This document shows positions 23,167-34,527 of a DNA stretch of 64,000 nucleotides, in pieces. A program made the translations under genes and the position numbers. The notes below the pieces were generated by a model. The model was not told where the DNA came from and did not search any database. It saw only the letters and a list, made by a program, of their open reading frames with translations. Source of the stretch: Psococerastis gibbosa. Its lineage: Eukaryota > Arthropoda > Insecta > Psocodea > Psocidae. The stretch is from positions 21,824,001 through 21,888,000 of the forward strand of contig OZ020484.1 of assembly GCA_963971405.1 (NCBI GenBank), in the 5' to 3' direction. The first letter of the stretch is position 1, and the number at the start of each line of letters is the position of its first letter.

Positions 23167-23629
23167 CGGTAAATAGTGAACGCATAAACTCTACCCCCTA
23201 TCTCCCTTCAAAGAAAATCGTCGGTTCGTAGCTGTAAGAGTTAGTAATAATTTGACCGAGTTAGTTATCACGGCAAGTTCAAGGTTGTTTTTAGACCTTG
23301 TCCCCGACTCCAGCGGCAAGTTCTTTGAACTCAGCCGGGATTTGCATTGAACCATGTGTGGTACCTCATGGGGACTCAGTTCACTGAACCCGCTCTTCTT
23401 CAATCAACTCAGTTTTAACTACACTTCATTCTGATTCGTTATAAGGAATAAATTCAACTTCTAGTACAGCTTATGACAATATCCATGTGAGGAGATAGCC
23501 AATTAATTAACAATCTAAAATAGGTAGGTTAGCGCAACATGGCGGATTTCGAATAGGATCTTGCTAGAGTTCTGTATAGAACAAATAGAACATTCACTTC
23601 CCGCCACAAATATTTCGCTACATCTCCTA

Positions 23630-23851
23630 TGGCGGCTATTCCATCTGTCAATAATCCATCATTTGTGCATTAAAAATTGATGAGATGTTTGTTTCAATGA
23701 GACTATTATGTAGATACTTAACTTATCTATTATAGGCCTAAATTAAGTTATAATAGATAAATTTATTTACATAATAGTCTCCATAAAACAAACATCTCAT
23801 CAATTTTTAATGCACAAGTGACGGATTATTGACAGATGGATTAGCCGCCTA
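23630..23851. repeat. Palindromic element D
   Basis: Long inverted repeat. Left: tggcggctattccatctgtc, aataatcca, then ttgatgagatgtttgtttca. Right: the complements in reverse order, ending gacagatggattagccgcc. Both ends abut TA. Arms are about 80-100 bp with few mismatches. Confidence 0.85.
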
Positions 23852-24884
23852 TGACCAGCCATTGAAAAAAAGTACCAGGTAGCCCAGTATTAAAAAAAAA
23901 AAAAAAATGGCGGGCTCGAAAGTCTCTTCTCTCCTATATAGAACTATGAAATCCAACATGGCAAATTTAATTAACCCCCGACACTAGCGTTATTATAGAA
24001 ATGCTGTTGCAATATACACCGTATATATGCACAGTCAATACTGCATATTATCATTTCCAGCACCACCTGCCATTTATGATTTAGGCTTGAATAATTGGGC
24101 GTTAATCAGACAGAGTTTTCAAAATGTTCTGTAAAAAACTTGAGAATGTGTCATTTTGACTATTAATTAATTCCACGTTCCATAGCCGCAAGGATATGAA
24201 AATACGTGAAAAATACAAACTTTCCCATAGTGAGTTCTCACCTGATATGATGGCTCAAAAAGACACGAATAAGTACAAAATAGAGCAAAAAAAAAAAAGA
24301 AATACTCGGATAGTTTTATTTTATTAAGAATTATTTCAAATAATGACAATACATAGACAATACACTCGAAAGGAAATTTAGGCAGGTTACAAGTTACAAT
24401 AAAGGAGCAATGTATTTGTACTTGTAGCTCGTATAATAATAATAATAATACTAGTTGCAATTTAAAGCAAATGAGTCAATAGAACACAGCTATCTTCATA
24501 CAGTCCAAAGCCTCCAACACAGCGGTTAAAATAAAAAACAGTTAGGCTCCAAGTCAATGCCTAGCGTTCCGGTCAGTGTAAACCAAGTTAGGTTCAGGTA
24601 TTAATCAAAGTAACAGAACTTATAATTACATCAATTTCGGTGCCTCGTATAAACCTACCTGACGGGTTAAAGGTGATGCCGCTCACCATAAACTTTTACA
24701 ACCTTCGGTGTATTAAAATGAGGATTCACCCGTGAATTATTTTGATATGTAGTCACATTTGAGGGCTATAATTTAGAGATGTACTATTGGGCTCATTTGT
24801 TACAACAGCATTGAAGTAATTAGGGCTGCTTATGTACGTTTGCGGAAAGTTGCAATAGAGGAAAATATTTTACAAATTAGCCAA

Positions 24885-25215
24885 GGACTACTGGGGTTTA
24901 CGCATTTTGACAGTATGGATGCGATTTTTACCTAGATGAATATACGTACATACGTATAACGGCAAATTGGGGAAAGTTTTGAAAAAAAATAAGCCCGAAC
25001 GATTGTGTATATACAGCAGTAAAATTTAAATTTAGCGTACCAAGGGCAATTGAAAAAGACACAATTTTTTTTAGACATATAGGCGCGAAATGGTGGGATT
25101 TACCCCAATTTAAAAAACTATTGATTTGAGAGATGAAGACTTATTAATAAAACTATACAAAAGGCTGCGAGGGATTTTTGAATAATTAGGCCAAAACAGT
25201 GGGTTTTAGTGGGCC
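24885..25215 (+). repeat. Repeat K, copy 3
   Basis: Repeated units of ggtttacgcattttgacagt, gatttttacctagatgaata and aaaataagcccga, matching the K copies at 2.5, 12.0 and 41.9 kb. Confidence 0.6.
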
Positions 25216-26199
25216 AAGCTCGAGGCCTGAAGCAGCCGCCGCATTTGCCATTGTAACAAAAAACAATTTTGTTCGTACTGTACGTTTGTAAGACTGCGAG
25301 AACTCCTAAATGCAGTAAATACTACAGAAGTAATACTAATACATTATTTATTGTAATATACGTTTACCCGTCAAGTCCGATTACATATGAACAAACTCAG
25401 TTAAATACAGTACTACAATTAACACTTAACACGCTATAAATTATGAATAAACATTTTAAGGAACAATGCACGTGCTTGGCCGCAGAACCTCTGCGTCATA
25501 AATGAAGGCATACCAGTTGAAGTTTCATCTGCAGTTAGCTTATAAACGATTCAAGGAGTCTCCTACGAATACTGGACGGCACCGCCATGTTCCAATGCAT
25601 GGTGGTACCGAGCAGTATTCCTTTTCATGCGATGATGGGCCTCTATATTTAGTGACGTGAGAGCACATTTGTGCATACATTGTGTTTTACTTTTAAAATA
25701 GGAATAAAGAACATTCAGTTCATTATCACAAGTACGAGTACCTATCACTATCAATCACTACGAATTGAGGAACTTTAAATTTCAGTAGGATATCTAATGT
25801 ATATTTTTAAAATTAATTTGTCCAATCTAGAATTTTTTAACAAATTAATACTAACTAAAATCAGTCTGATGCATGGTACAATCTGCATGCGGGATAAGGC
25901 CCAGTGCAAAAAAGCAGTGGCCGACCACAGGGGCGTACATATATAAAATATTTTTGAGAGGGGCCAAGACCGGATCTCCTCCAGCTATCAACTTCTTGCT
26001 GCGGGCAGAGGCCCGAGACGATGTTAACTTATACTTATACGCTAACCACTCACTGTTGACCTGAACATCCATTAGATCTGGCATATTATACATTACACAA
26101 CTCACATTATTTAATTTTTTCTTACATTTTCCCACTGAATTTTCCAATTTCCCCCCTCCCCTTATATAAACCACTGTCTGAATACTAATTTACTTATTG

Positions 26200-26205
26200 T
26201 TTATT
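26200..26205 (-). terminator. Poly(A) signal of the small - strand gene
   Basis: AATAAA on the - strand, about 60 bp after the stop codon at 26266: a normal distance for a short 3' UTR. Confidence 0.55.
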
Positions 26206-26265
26206 TCTAATTTAGCATTTCAACTGCGTCTACCACTTTGTTGCAGGTTATCGTAATCATTAAAT

Positions 26266-26610
26266 TTAAAATCTAGCATTAGGGAATTTCTTCAGTCTAA
26301 TTTTAGGCCGTATCGGCGAGACAACTTCATTGCTGTATTCTTGCTGCTCCATGTTTATCACTTCTAGCCACCCTTCTTTTAATTCAACCTTTTCATCAAT
26401 AACAGTCAACTTAATAGGGGATGAATTTGGAGGAACATAAATATTTTCGTTAGTTAAGTTAAGTAACTTGCAGTCAGCAACTCCAGTGCTATGCAATGTA
26501 ATAGAGTGCTGTTCGTCATGTTCCACACGTTGATAAGTTTCTTCCTTAGAAGATTTTGAAAGTTTTGAAAAATATTTCAATAGCGAAGTTTGAGTTTTAC
26601 GTTTTGGCAT
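26266..26610 (-). CDS. Small predicted protein with an N-terminal PIP-box-like motif
   Basis: 114 residues from an ATG at 26610. A good 3' splice site (ggtttctag|AT) ends at 26633, so the coding exon would start at 26632 with a short 5' UTR, and an AATAAA follows the stop. The N-terminus reads MPKRKTQTSLLKYF. QTSLLKYF (residues 7-14) fits the PCNA-interacting consensus Q-x-x-hydrophobic-x-x-aromatic-aromatic exactly and is preceded by basic residues, as in many PCNA partners. The middle is acidic and the C-terminus basic (PKIRLKKF). No catalytic domain is visible and I do not recognise the family. If real, it could act at the replication fork. The single exon and repeat-rich setting leave open that it is a fragment. 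Confidence 0.5.
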   Translation of the reverse strand: MPKRKTQTSLLKYFSKLSKSSKEETYQRVEHDEQHSITLHSTGVADCKLLNLTNENIYVPPNSSPIKLTVIDEKVELKEGWLEVINMEQQEYSNEVVSPIRPKIRLKKFPNARF

Positions 26611-26872
26611 ATTGGCAGCAGTCTTGGATAATCTAGAAACCAAATATCACTGTAATCGCTATAAGATGCGCATCAGGTAAAATTACACGTGAGAGAAGGA
26701 ATTGAAAATGTTTAATTTTGCGTAGTTGGTGAGTGGCGGACTATTCTCATTAATGCACAATAGATTAAGCAAAATCCAAAAAATCTAATATAATAATAGG
26801 TGGCTCGAATAAGAAAAGCCGGCAATAAATAACGCATATTACATATAGTACATGCCATCTATACTTAAGAGT

Positions 26873-27386
26873 TTACAGCCCGTAGGAAATTGGCAGCCCG
26901 AAATTTAATACTTTTTATTTTTGATTTAATTAACTAAGCATGTTATTAAAGATTTGGCTCATTAAAGTTAGAAGACTACTTCATGCGCCATATAATAAGG
27001 TATTTTCAGTTTTCGAAATTGTAGTTTTATGATAAAATCGATTATACGTGAAAACTTATTGTTTATAAAATATTTGCATGTTTATGAAAAAAACTACAAT
27101 TTCGAAAATTAAAAATATCTTATAATATGATGCATGAAGCAGTCTTCTACAACTTTGATGAGCCAAATCTTTAATAACATGCTTAGGCGGGGATTCCACC
27201 AACGTCAATAGTGATAGTAAATGTAGTTTTGACATGGTAGCAGACATTTTTAGTATGTCTGCTTACCACGTAAAAACTACATTTACTATCACTATTGACG
27301 TTGGTGGAATCCCCGCCTGAGTTAATGAAATAAAAAATTAAAAAGTATTAAATTTCGGGTTGCCAATTTCCTACGGGCTGTACACT
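26873..27386. repeat. Family C element, copy C3, interrupted by B2
   Basis: Outer arms cagcccgtaggaaattggca and tgccaatttcctacgggctg are exact complements. Next inward come the ttaattaactaagcatgtta side and the gatgcatgaagcagtcttct side. Removing B2 (27185-27318) restores the uninterrupted C order seen at 21.8 kb (gct|gagttaatgaaat). Confidence 0.85.
27185..27318. repeat. Family B palindrome, copy B2 (inside C3)
   Basis: Starts aggcggggattccaccaac and ends with the exact complement. The outer 46 bp of each arm pair without mismatch. The insertion shows no clear target-site duplication. Confidence 0.9.
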
Positions 27387-27392
27387 CTTAAT

Positions 27393-27535
27393 AGGCGGTG
27401 TTTCCACATACGCCAATCATCAATGAGAAATGTGAAATTGTAGGTTTAGCAGGCATTAAAGACATACTAAAAATTCTGCTACCACGTCAAAACCATATTT
27501 CTCATTGACGATTGACGTATGTGGAAACACCGCCT
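27393..27535. repeat. Family B palindrome, copy B3
   Basis: Starts aggcggtgtttccacatacg and ends with its near-complement. Outer arms match at almost every base; the loop-proximal 25 bp have diverged. Lies 7 bp from C3. Confidence 0.9.
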
Positions 27536-28739
27536 TATAGAAGGGTCAAAAGGGTCAACTTGCAATTATTAGGGTCAGTGACGAGTACACTGAGATAGTT
27601 AACAGTCCACCATCATACAGATGGCTCATTCAATTTTTTTAGTGGACACTTACTGAGCAATAGCATTAACAATATTTTTATGAAACGGTTGGCAAGGATT
27701 AATTAACCAAGTTGCCGAGGTAAGTTTACAAAATGTAACTCGCTTTTTAAAGGACACGACCGCGGTTATATGACAACTTTTTCAGAAAATATTATAGGCA
27801 CCCTACGTATCGTGATTTTCCCTAATGGATTTGCTACCTTACTGAATCATAAATAATGAATACAATGCACAATGTATAATACATATTAAAATGCAGCAAA
27901 AACTCAATGTAGAAGAGGAGACAAGTTTCCAGAAATGGAACATCCGGTAATAAGAAAGTGATGAAGATGGATGTCAGTGACATTTTGAATTCGTAGAATC
28001 TTTCGTCTATTGTACGCATTTTCCGTGGTGAGGTCCTTAACCCTTTTGCAACCAGGAACTGCCAAATAAGGTATAACCTAGGTTTCTACGCGCAAGCCTA
28101 CACCAGTGCCATTCATAACGCCATTGCCTGCCTGACTGATGCAATTTGTTCAGTTGTATTAAATGACACATGACGCCTTAACTTTATTATTACAATTAGA
28201 TATATATCATAACTACATTATTTCAGAATTTCACACAAACAAAAGAAAAGAACAACCATTGTACACAATGGTCAAGGTAAGTATAGCTCAATAACGAATA
28301 ACTATTAAGTTGTTAAGGAATTTAGGCAGCGCTAAAGCGCTTATTAACATTTTACTTTATGTGAATTGAGGGGAGCGCTGTTGGAGACTGGCCTAATTTA
28401 CTAATTACCATGAAAGTACCTGTTCATCCGAAACAATCAAGCTGTTTAGAAAGCAAAACTTGGGAAGCTTTGCAAAAACCACTTTGCTACATACTCTTTA
28501 CTGTACATATAGACCAACCGAAGCCTTGACGCGAGGCGTGATTAATATGATATAAGTTTGGTAGGCCTAGTACATGCGGACTAATTAAAAAAACAAAAAT
28601 ATTATAAATCAATATGCCGCCAATGATCAATTGCTACAAAGGCAAGCTACCGTTTATACTCGAGACCCTGACGTATACTCGTAGGCACTTGCACAAATAA
28701 GCTTTTAATGCAGAAACTCACCACCATCAGACACAGAGT

Positions 28740-28950
28740 GGGGGTGACTTGCACCAGGAGCAATACCGTACAGCCGCCATGGGAAATTCACCCCACCACT
28801 TAGGTGCGAGGTTGTATGACCACCTACCCAGCCTCTTAAGGCTTCCAACTTTAACACCATCCCAATTTAGGAAGGGCGTGATTAGGCTTCTTGGTGTGAA
28901 ATGCCCTTACTCCGTGCATGAATTTTTTGACCACAACTACAACAGTTGAG
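28740..28950 (+). pseudogene. LINE reverse-transcriptase C-terminal tail, fragment
   Basis: The frame read from 28749 contains GARLYDHLPSLLRL, QFRKGVIRLL and YSVHEFF. That spacing is typical of the far C-terminus of jockey/X-element type LINE polymerases (LYNxLP...FKxxLxxxL...FYSxxEF). No catalytic motifs remain. Confidence 0.6.
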
Positions 28951-30601
28951 TTTATATCTTATGTACCGTATTATATGTTTCTGTGTTTCTGTTTGACGTA
29001 ATAGAGTTGTAACGACGCCGAGAATACCATTGTATTTTTTTAAATGGCCAATACATGACTTATGACCGGAGGGAATGTTAATGTAAACCTAACCTAACAT
29101 TACCAATATTAAACCTGGGCAGAATTATGAGAGGCTGAAGGGTTAGTTTTTTAAGATGTTTGAACTGCATAACATTTCAAAACATTATCAACCATTTTAG
29201 AGTGATTGAATGCAGAATAAATGAATGTTTACTTACCCGGTAACCATGTACGCAATTCGTCATTCCTATTTCTTATAGCGAAGACAAGTAAACGTTGAGT
29301 TAAATAAAAAAACAAGTACAAATTGTACAAATGAATGAACCCCACGCCGCGCCATTTTGAAATGTAAACAAACAGGGGGAAAAGCAGCCAGCGGGGAAAA
29401 ATTTTGTCGTACTTTTGTAAAATCTGTCTGATACAAGCTTGCGACATTTTGTTTGTTATTATTTTGCAATGACGACTTGTCATATAAAATTAGAATTATC
29501 TTTTATCACAAAAATCCTCTGGACATAGTTGAATAGTAATAATTTGTCGATAGTTTCCTATCTTCGTGGTCGTACTGATGACATCTGCTATTTAATTTTG
29601 GTATGTACTGAGTTGGTTTGCAACTTATGATTAGAATGTGGGGTAATAACGGTAGGTTGGTTCCCAAGGTGAGGTGGAGACCTGGTATTTTGTTTGGTGC
29701 CGTATTGACTGTATTATACTGTAGTAGGTCTATTGTGTTTTGTTTCATGGGAAGAATAACCTCAAGCTGGTTACGGTAAATAAATAATGTTCGAAATTGA
29801 CATTGTAAAATAAGCAGACTATACTGTGTAATCCGTTTTCCTATTTTAATGTACGGCAACTTGACATTTCGTTTTACATTTTAATTGGAAATTCTTCTCT
29901 TAAGGTAACGTACATTCATGATATCTGTAGGAAAAAAATTAAAAAAAAATCCTCAATCTGATGCTGTTACCAATGATTTGCGATGGAATTCCACTAGGAC
30001 TTAGCGACAAAATGTACCAAATCATCTGCTTTCAGTATTGTAGTATAGGCATATTCTAAATGATTACTATTCCAATAGGCAAAAAGTGCTACATTTGTAA
30101 ATTTAAAGTGACTAAATTGATAAGTTTTAAATAGCCAGAAAGGTGCAACCACCACATTTTTTAATAATTTCATGTTGTGCCTCTAATTCCATTGATTCTT
30201 ACTATAAATTAGATCAGATGTCACTTAATTGAACCGATTAACTAGTCATTATCTGCATACTCATTGTAAATAAAAATTACTTTGTTAAGGTTTACGTCCT
30301 TTCAGTGAGATATTGAAATTTTTTCTTTTCAATTAAATATGAAATATTGTGTAAAGTTGTATTATTATTATTTATTGTGGGTTAATTTTCAGAGCGGGCC
30401 GAAAACCCCAAAATTCACCCGCATACAAAATAAAGACTGTCTTATATCTTCTTTCTTCTTCATAGAATTATAAACGGTTTTTATATTTGTGTGGCGTAAA
30501 ACTACTATGTTATTTTTCATTCAAATGAGTGTTAATAAGCTTTACTTTTGAATTTTACATAACAGCATTTTTAAAATTAACTTACTACAATTAATTGACT
30601 G
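28951..30601. other. Gap, possible - strand 5' exon near 29.3 kb
   Basis: On the - strand, caaaATGGCGCGG (ATG near 29356) and a donor CCGG|gtaagt ending at 29237 resemble a first exon with a GC-rich start. It could be a 5' untranslated exon of the gene at 26266-26610, but reading frames do not join, so this stays a guess. The rest is AT-rich without features. Confidence 0.35.
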
Positions 30602-31199
30602 GTGCCGGAGCAGTATCTTATGATGGCATACCATGGTCTGTTTCATACCCATATAAATTATGGTATACTGGGATGGGGGCACTCTGCAGGAGTAAGCAAG
30701 GTACTCTTACTACAAAAACGAGCTATCCGCATTGTCACAAAAAGTTCGTATCTTGCTCACTGCAGACCCCTTTTTAATGCCGCTAGAGTCCTCACTGTTC
30801 ATGGCCAGTATGTCTTTAATTGTCTAATGGCCGTAAAGATGAATCCTGGATTGTCAGCTCGGAGTACAGTGCACTCCTATAATACACGATCGGCAAAAGG
30901 GTTTGATATGCCTAGGTGTCGCCTAAACAAGTCGAGGGATTCTTATCCGATACTTGCAGGCTTTACAATAAGCTACAATTTTCAGTAAGTCTGTTGGATC
31001 AAGCTTGTTTCAGAACATACATTAAGAGCAGACTTATTGACGCCTCACTATATAATTTGGATGAGCACGACCCCAGGAGCTGGACTATTTAAGTACCTCC
31101 TTCTTTCGTACAAAACCCTCTCGGGTGGCTATTTTTGTTTGACACGGTCGATCCGGCTTTGGCTGGTCAGGGACTCTAATTTTTGTATTGTATTGTATT
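30602..31199 (+). pseudogene. Jockey-type LINE remnant (RT C-terminus and 3' tail)
   Basis: An open frame from 30602 to 30988 encodes YHGLFHTHINYGILGWG, LLLQKRAIRIV, HCRPLFNAARVLTV and HSYNTRSAKG, which are landmarks of the thumb/C-terminal part of jockey-like reverse transcriptases. A frameshift near 30985 continues into KSRLIDASLYNL and a stop near 31091. It ends in a (ttgta) tail near 31185-31199. The YADD catalytic region is absent (5' truncated). Confidence 0.8.
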
Positions 31200-32062
31200 G
31201 ACGTAGTACGATGAGTAAGCTGCACACATTGCCGGATGTTCAGTATTAATCATAAAAGGAATGTAGTCCCGCGTGTATGACGCATGCGCTCTACCTATGT
31301 AAGAATAGTCGGTGGGTAGATAAGAGACACACTAAGTGTCACGTTCATTGTTATTACAGTGCCTTGATGGTTTTCCTAGGGCTATAGCCTATAGACAATG
31401 TTAACTGTTATCTTCATTCTCTGCTAGTCAAAAAACATATGTTAGCACTTGAATTAAATATTTCCTGAGCGATTTGTGAATGGCTTTAATTCAAAGTGTG
31501 AAAAAAAAATAGAGCTCAACTTCACAGTCAATAATAATAGGTACTGTTAACCTGTACTTGCTTGCATAACTAGAAAATTCCTGTTTCCACAAGAACTCAA
31601 AGCGGTTTACTCAGTTGCTAAAAATTAACAAACTGACTTCGTTCATTCTAAAAATATTTTTATAATAATCAAAATAGATAAAGCCCAATTTGTTATGAAA
31701 TGCAAATATGCATTTAAAAACAAATTAAATTCACCGATGAATAATATGAAAAAGATACATATTATCATGAGATTGCATAATGCTTCAATAGTCATACCTT
31801 TATAGTGTAGTTTAGGTGACTAATGGCAGTATGTAAAGAAATAAAAGGGAAATATAGTAAGTCGATAAGTAACCGGGATATCGCCTTCGACTAGTCATAT
31901 TATATAATATACAAAACACATTGGCGTAACAGCATCTTTTGTTTTTTTTCCGTATCTTTTACACCGGTATTTCCTGATAAGTCCGTTTTTATTGATTATT
32001 TTTATCTATCCTACACTTTGAACTGTATTACTTTAAAGTTAAATGGATCCACTTGGTTGCAG
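31200..32062 (+). other. Upstream region of Rip11
   Basis: AT-rich. A 3' splice site (ttggttgcag|GA) ends at 32062, 14 bp before the Rip11 start codon, so at least one 5' untranslated exon lies upstream, not identified. Confidence 0.5.
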
Positions 32063-32076
32063 GATCGGATTTTATC

Positions 32077-33519
32077 ATGTGGAACCCCACGCATCTCCAG
32101 GTGACCGTTGTGCGCGCCAAAAACTTGCTGGTCAAGGGGAAAAATGGAACTAACAATCCTTTCGTTACTATTGGAGTGGGAAAGGAAAAATTCCAGACTT
32201 CTGTTAAGGAAAAGATTGCAGATGAAATTGTTTCATGGCAAGAACAATGTGAGCTCTCAATTATTCAAGCTGACAACACTGCGGCGCTTACGCTTACTGT
32301 TCTTCATCGAACTGGCATCGTGGACCAATTTCTGGGCACAGTAAGCATTCCATTGTCTTCCCTTCCGATTCATGAGCGACCAAAATGCCGCTGGTACAAA
32401 CTTCAAGGAAAGCCAGGGAAAGAAAAAGGTAAGGATAAAGAACGTGGCGAAATAGAAGTACGCATTGCCTTTACGGTCAAAGCCTCAACAGGCTCCCTCA
32501 TGGACCTTAGTAAAAAAGATAAGCATAAGTCTTCTTTGGGTCATCTTTCTGCTAAAGTTGGTGGAAGTTTGTTGAGTCTAGGGAGCTCGGAAAAGCGCGC
32601 CGGATTGAAAAGAATTGCGAAAAACATTAGCCATAGGGTAACAGGAAAGAAACGTGATGCTGATGGGGGTGATGGGGCGAGTGAAAAAGGTAGCCTGGAA
32701 AATGTTACCATCCCTTCAAATAAAGTGGTCGAAAATGTTGATCCTGGTGTTATCAGCGAAGATGAAGATGAATTCACCTTTGATAACTTGTCCCACAAAA
32801 GCTCAGGCAGTTCCTTGAATTTCAATAACTCAGCGTTGGAAAATTTAGCTGGTGGTGAATTTCTTCGCCGCTCTACTAAAAGTCCTCCTGCAAAACCTCC
32901 GAGAATCGTTACTCCACCAAGCCCTCCACAGCAGATGGACGAATGGGAGCAAAAATTAACATTGAGGCGGGGAGCCAAGCCCCCCAGCTCCGGCAGTCCC
33001 ACGACTAATCTTGATTGGAGCCCGAAATTGATTAAAAGCCACACCCTAGACGAGCCATCGACACCTCCGGCACCCTCACCTGTTGATACCCCTTCCATAA
33101 CACGTTCTCCTTCTCCTAAGCCAGCCGAACGTCGTTTTATGTCATCACCTAATCTTCAAAAGCATAGCGTTGAGGAACCAAAGGAACCTTCGAAACTGGC
33201 CAAAAAGTTCAAACCATTCCAAGCGTTGAAAAAGGAAAAGAAAGAAGAGAGATTTATTGTTGGTGAAGAGGCCACAAATTCTAACAAAGTAGAGGGCTCG
33301 CGCCACAGTATGGAAATTCAAGAAAAATTCCGCAATCTGTCCCGTGACGATTTGATTGACTCAGTACTTTCTTTGCAAAATGCAGTTCATGGTTCCCGAC
33401 GACAAGTGAAGGAGTTAGAAGAGTACCTGGATGAGCTATTGTTGCGTGTTATGGAAACTACACCCCGTCTGCTCCAACGTCCATTTGGCCATTGTAAAAC
33501 TGAATTTAAATCTCATTAA
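32077..33519 (+). CDS. Rip11: Rab11 family-interacting protein, class I (Rip11)
   Basis: 480 residues in one exon. The start ATG at 32077 gives MWNPTHLQVTVV, matching the MWSPTH start of Rip11/Rab11-FIP1/5 proteins. A C2 domain covers about 3-132 (VTVVRAKNLLVKG, DQFLGTV, WYKLQGKPGK, KERGEIEVRIAFTV). A Pro/Ser-rich linker follows (SPPAKPPRIVTPP, TRSPSPKPAERR), then a basic stretch. The C-terminal Rab11-binding coiled coil (about 422-470) reads RDDLIDSVLSLQ, VKELEEYLDELLLRVMETTP. The C2 domain should target phosphoinositides at the plasma membrane, and the tail binds Rab11-GTP on recycling endosomes. Shorter than the fly protein (about 870 residues), mainly in the linker. The linker is where alternative exons usually sit in this family, and none is visible here. 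Confidence 0.93.
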   Translation: MWNPTHLQVTVVRAKNLLVKGKNGTNNPFVTIGVGKEKFQTSVKEKIADEIVSWQEQCELSIIQADNTAALTLTVLHRTGIVDQFLGTVSIPLSSLPIHERPKCRWYKLQGKPGKEKGKDKERGEIEVRIAFTVKASTGSLMDLSKKDKHKSSLGHLSAKVGGSLLSLGSSEKRAGLKRIAKNISHRVTGKKRDADGGDGASEKGSLENVTIPSNKVVENVDPGVISEDEDEFTFDNLSHKSSGSSLNFNNSALENLAGGEFLRRSTKSPPAKPPRIVTPPSPPQQMDEWEQKLTLRRGAKPPSSGSPTTNLDWSPKLIKSHTLDEPSTPPAPSPVDTPSITRSPSPKPAERRFMSSPNLQKHSVEEPKEPSKLAKKFKPFQALKKEKKEERFIVGEEATNSNKVEGSRHSMEIQEKFRNLSRDDLIDSVLSLQNAVHGSRRQVKELEEYLDELLLRVMETTPRLLQRPFGHCKTEFKSH

Positions 33520-34521
33520 TCTCCGTGAAACGTAATTAGTCTTCCCATATACATATATTCGTATTTAATATTAATTCCGTCCCTTCCCTATTTATGTTTT
33601 TATTTTGTAACTTTTTGATAATTCGTTTTTATTTTGCGACATTCAATATAAAGCCCGATGACATGTATAATTGTATAATTTGCATCTCTGAAATTAATCC
33701 AACGATGAAACATTGGTACATGAACTCATGAGCTTGAAAATTGCAATAAGATATGTGCTTAGATCTATGTTTGGTGTGAAGGAAAAACTAATTTTTCTGT
33801 TGATTAACTAATGCTTCTTCAATCGAATATTGTCGATCGTCATGGCAATGGTAGTCATGATGACTACACTAGGGAATTGTAATAGTGGTTTCCCTTTGCC
33901 TTCTGCATCCTTATGCCGTTGACTCTTCATTGAGTTCCTCCGTCTTCGAGGCCAGTTTCTCAACCCCAGGACAACAGAGTGCCCTACACCGAAAATACGT
34001 TCTGCGCTTATCCCGGCTCAAACTAGGTCCCCTATCTGTTCAGTCACCATCATCTTCCATTTTCACCACGAGGAGGTGGTGATTAGGGATTTTTGCGTTT
34101 TCGCCTCTAATTACTCAGAAGCTCAGCTACTCCTACCATGGGTAACTAGAGTTAATTCGTAGCGCGATTTTTTTTTATTGGAATTTACTAACTTTGTAGA
34201 CTTGATACTGGTTAAAAATTGATTTGTGATGTTATACAGTAGTGAAGTTTCAAAATAATCCAGCACGCTTTTCTTTTTTTTAATTTCCATTAGCTAGAAT
34301 ACATTTATGTAAACAATTTATAATCTGTGTTAATATTAATAATTTTTATTCTTGATGGAGTCTTGTAGACCATTGATTGCCTTAAATCTTGCTGGGCCTT
34401 TAAAACCTAGCTTGCCTTAATTGTAGGTAAACAAGTGATTTATTATTATAGGCTAAATTTCAACATCTAGTGACACATTCCGTCCTTTTAAGTTAAATGT
34501 TATGTTGTTTAAATTTTTTGC

Positions 34522-34527
34522 AATAAA
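34522..34527 (+). terminator. Candidate poly(A) signal of Rip11
   Basis: AATAAA about 1 kb after the Rip11 stop, followed by a T-rich stretch. A variant ATATAAA near 33647 could serve a shorter 3' UTR. Confidence 0.4.

Larger units (their letters stand above)
19374..26199. other. Intergenic region, repeats only
   Basis: From upstream of masquerade to the end of the small - strand gene. Contents: variant A element (about 19768-19905), repeat F (20055-20515), SINE2 (20826-20995), C1 (21497-21868), C2 (22797-23166), palindrome D (23630-23851), an (aat) tract near 24435, repeat K (24885-25215). No ORF here has a recognisable domain; any masquerade promoter or 5' exon must lie near 19.4 kb and beyond. 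Confidence 0.65.
26633..28739. other. Gap with nested palindromes C3, B2 and B3
   Basis: Contains element C3 (26873-27386) with B2 inside it (27185-27318) and B3 just after it (27393-27535). From 27.54 to 28.74 kb I see only AT-rich sequence without confirmed features. Confidence 0.6.

Noticed and set aside
28226..28276. A tiny + strand exon ending ATG GTC AAG|gtaagt after a 3' splice site, as in some ribosomal-protein genes
   Set aside because: No downstream exon in phase could be found, and it does not join Rip11 in frame. Too little sequence to support a gene.
29229..29483. Small membrane-like protein on the - strand
   Set aside because: Two overlapping frames of equal quality, both AT-rich and hydrophobic by composition; no family resemblance. 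Only a possible 5' exon was noted.
32541..33098. 185-codon ORF antisense to Rip11
   Set aside because: Shadow of the Rip11 coding exon; no independent features.
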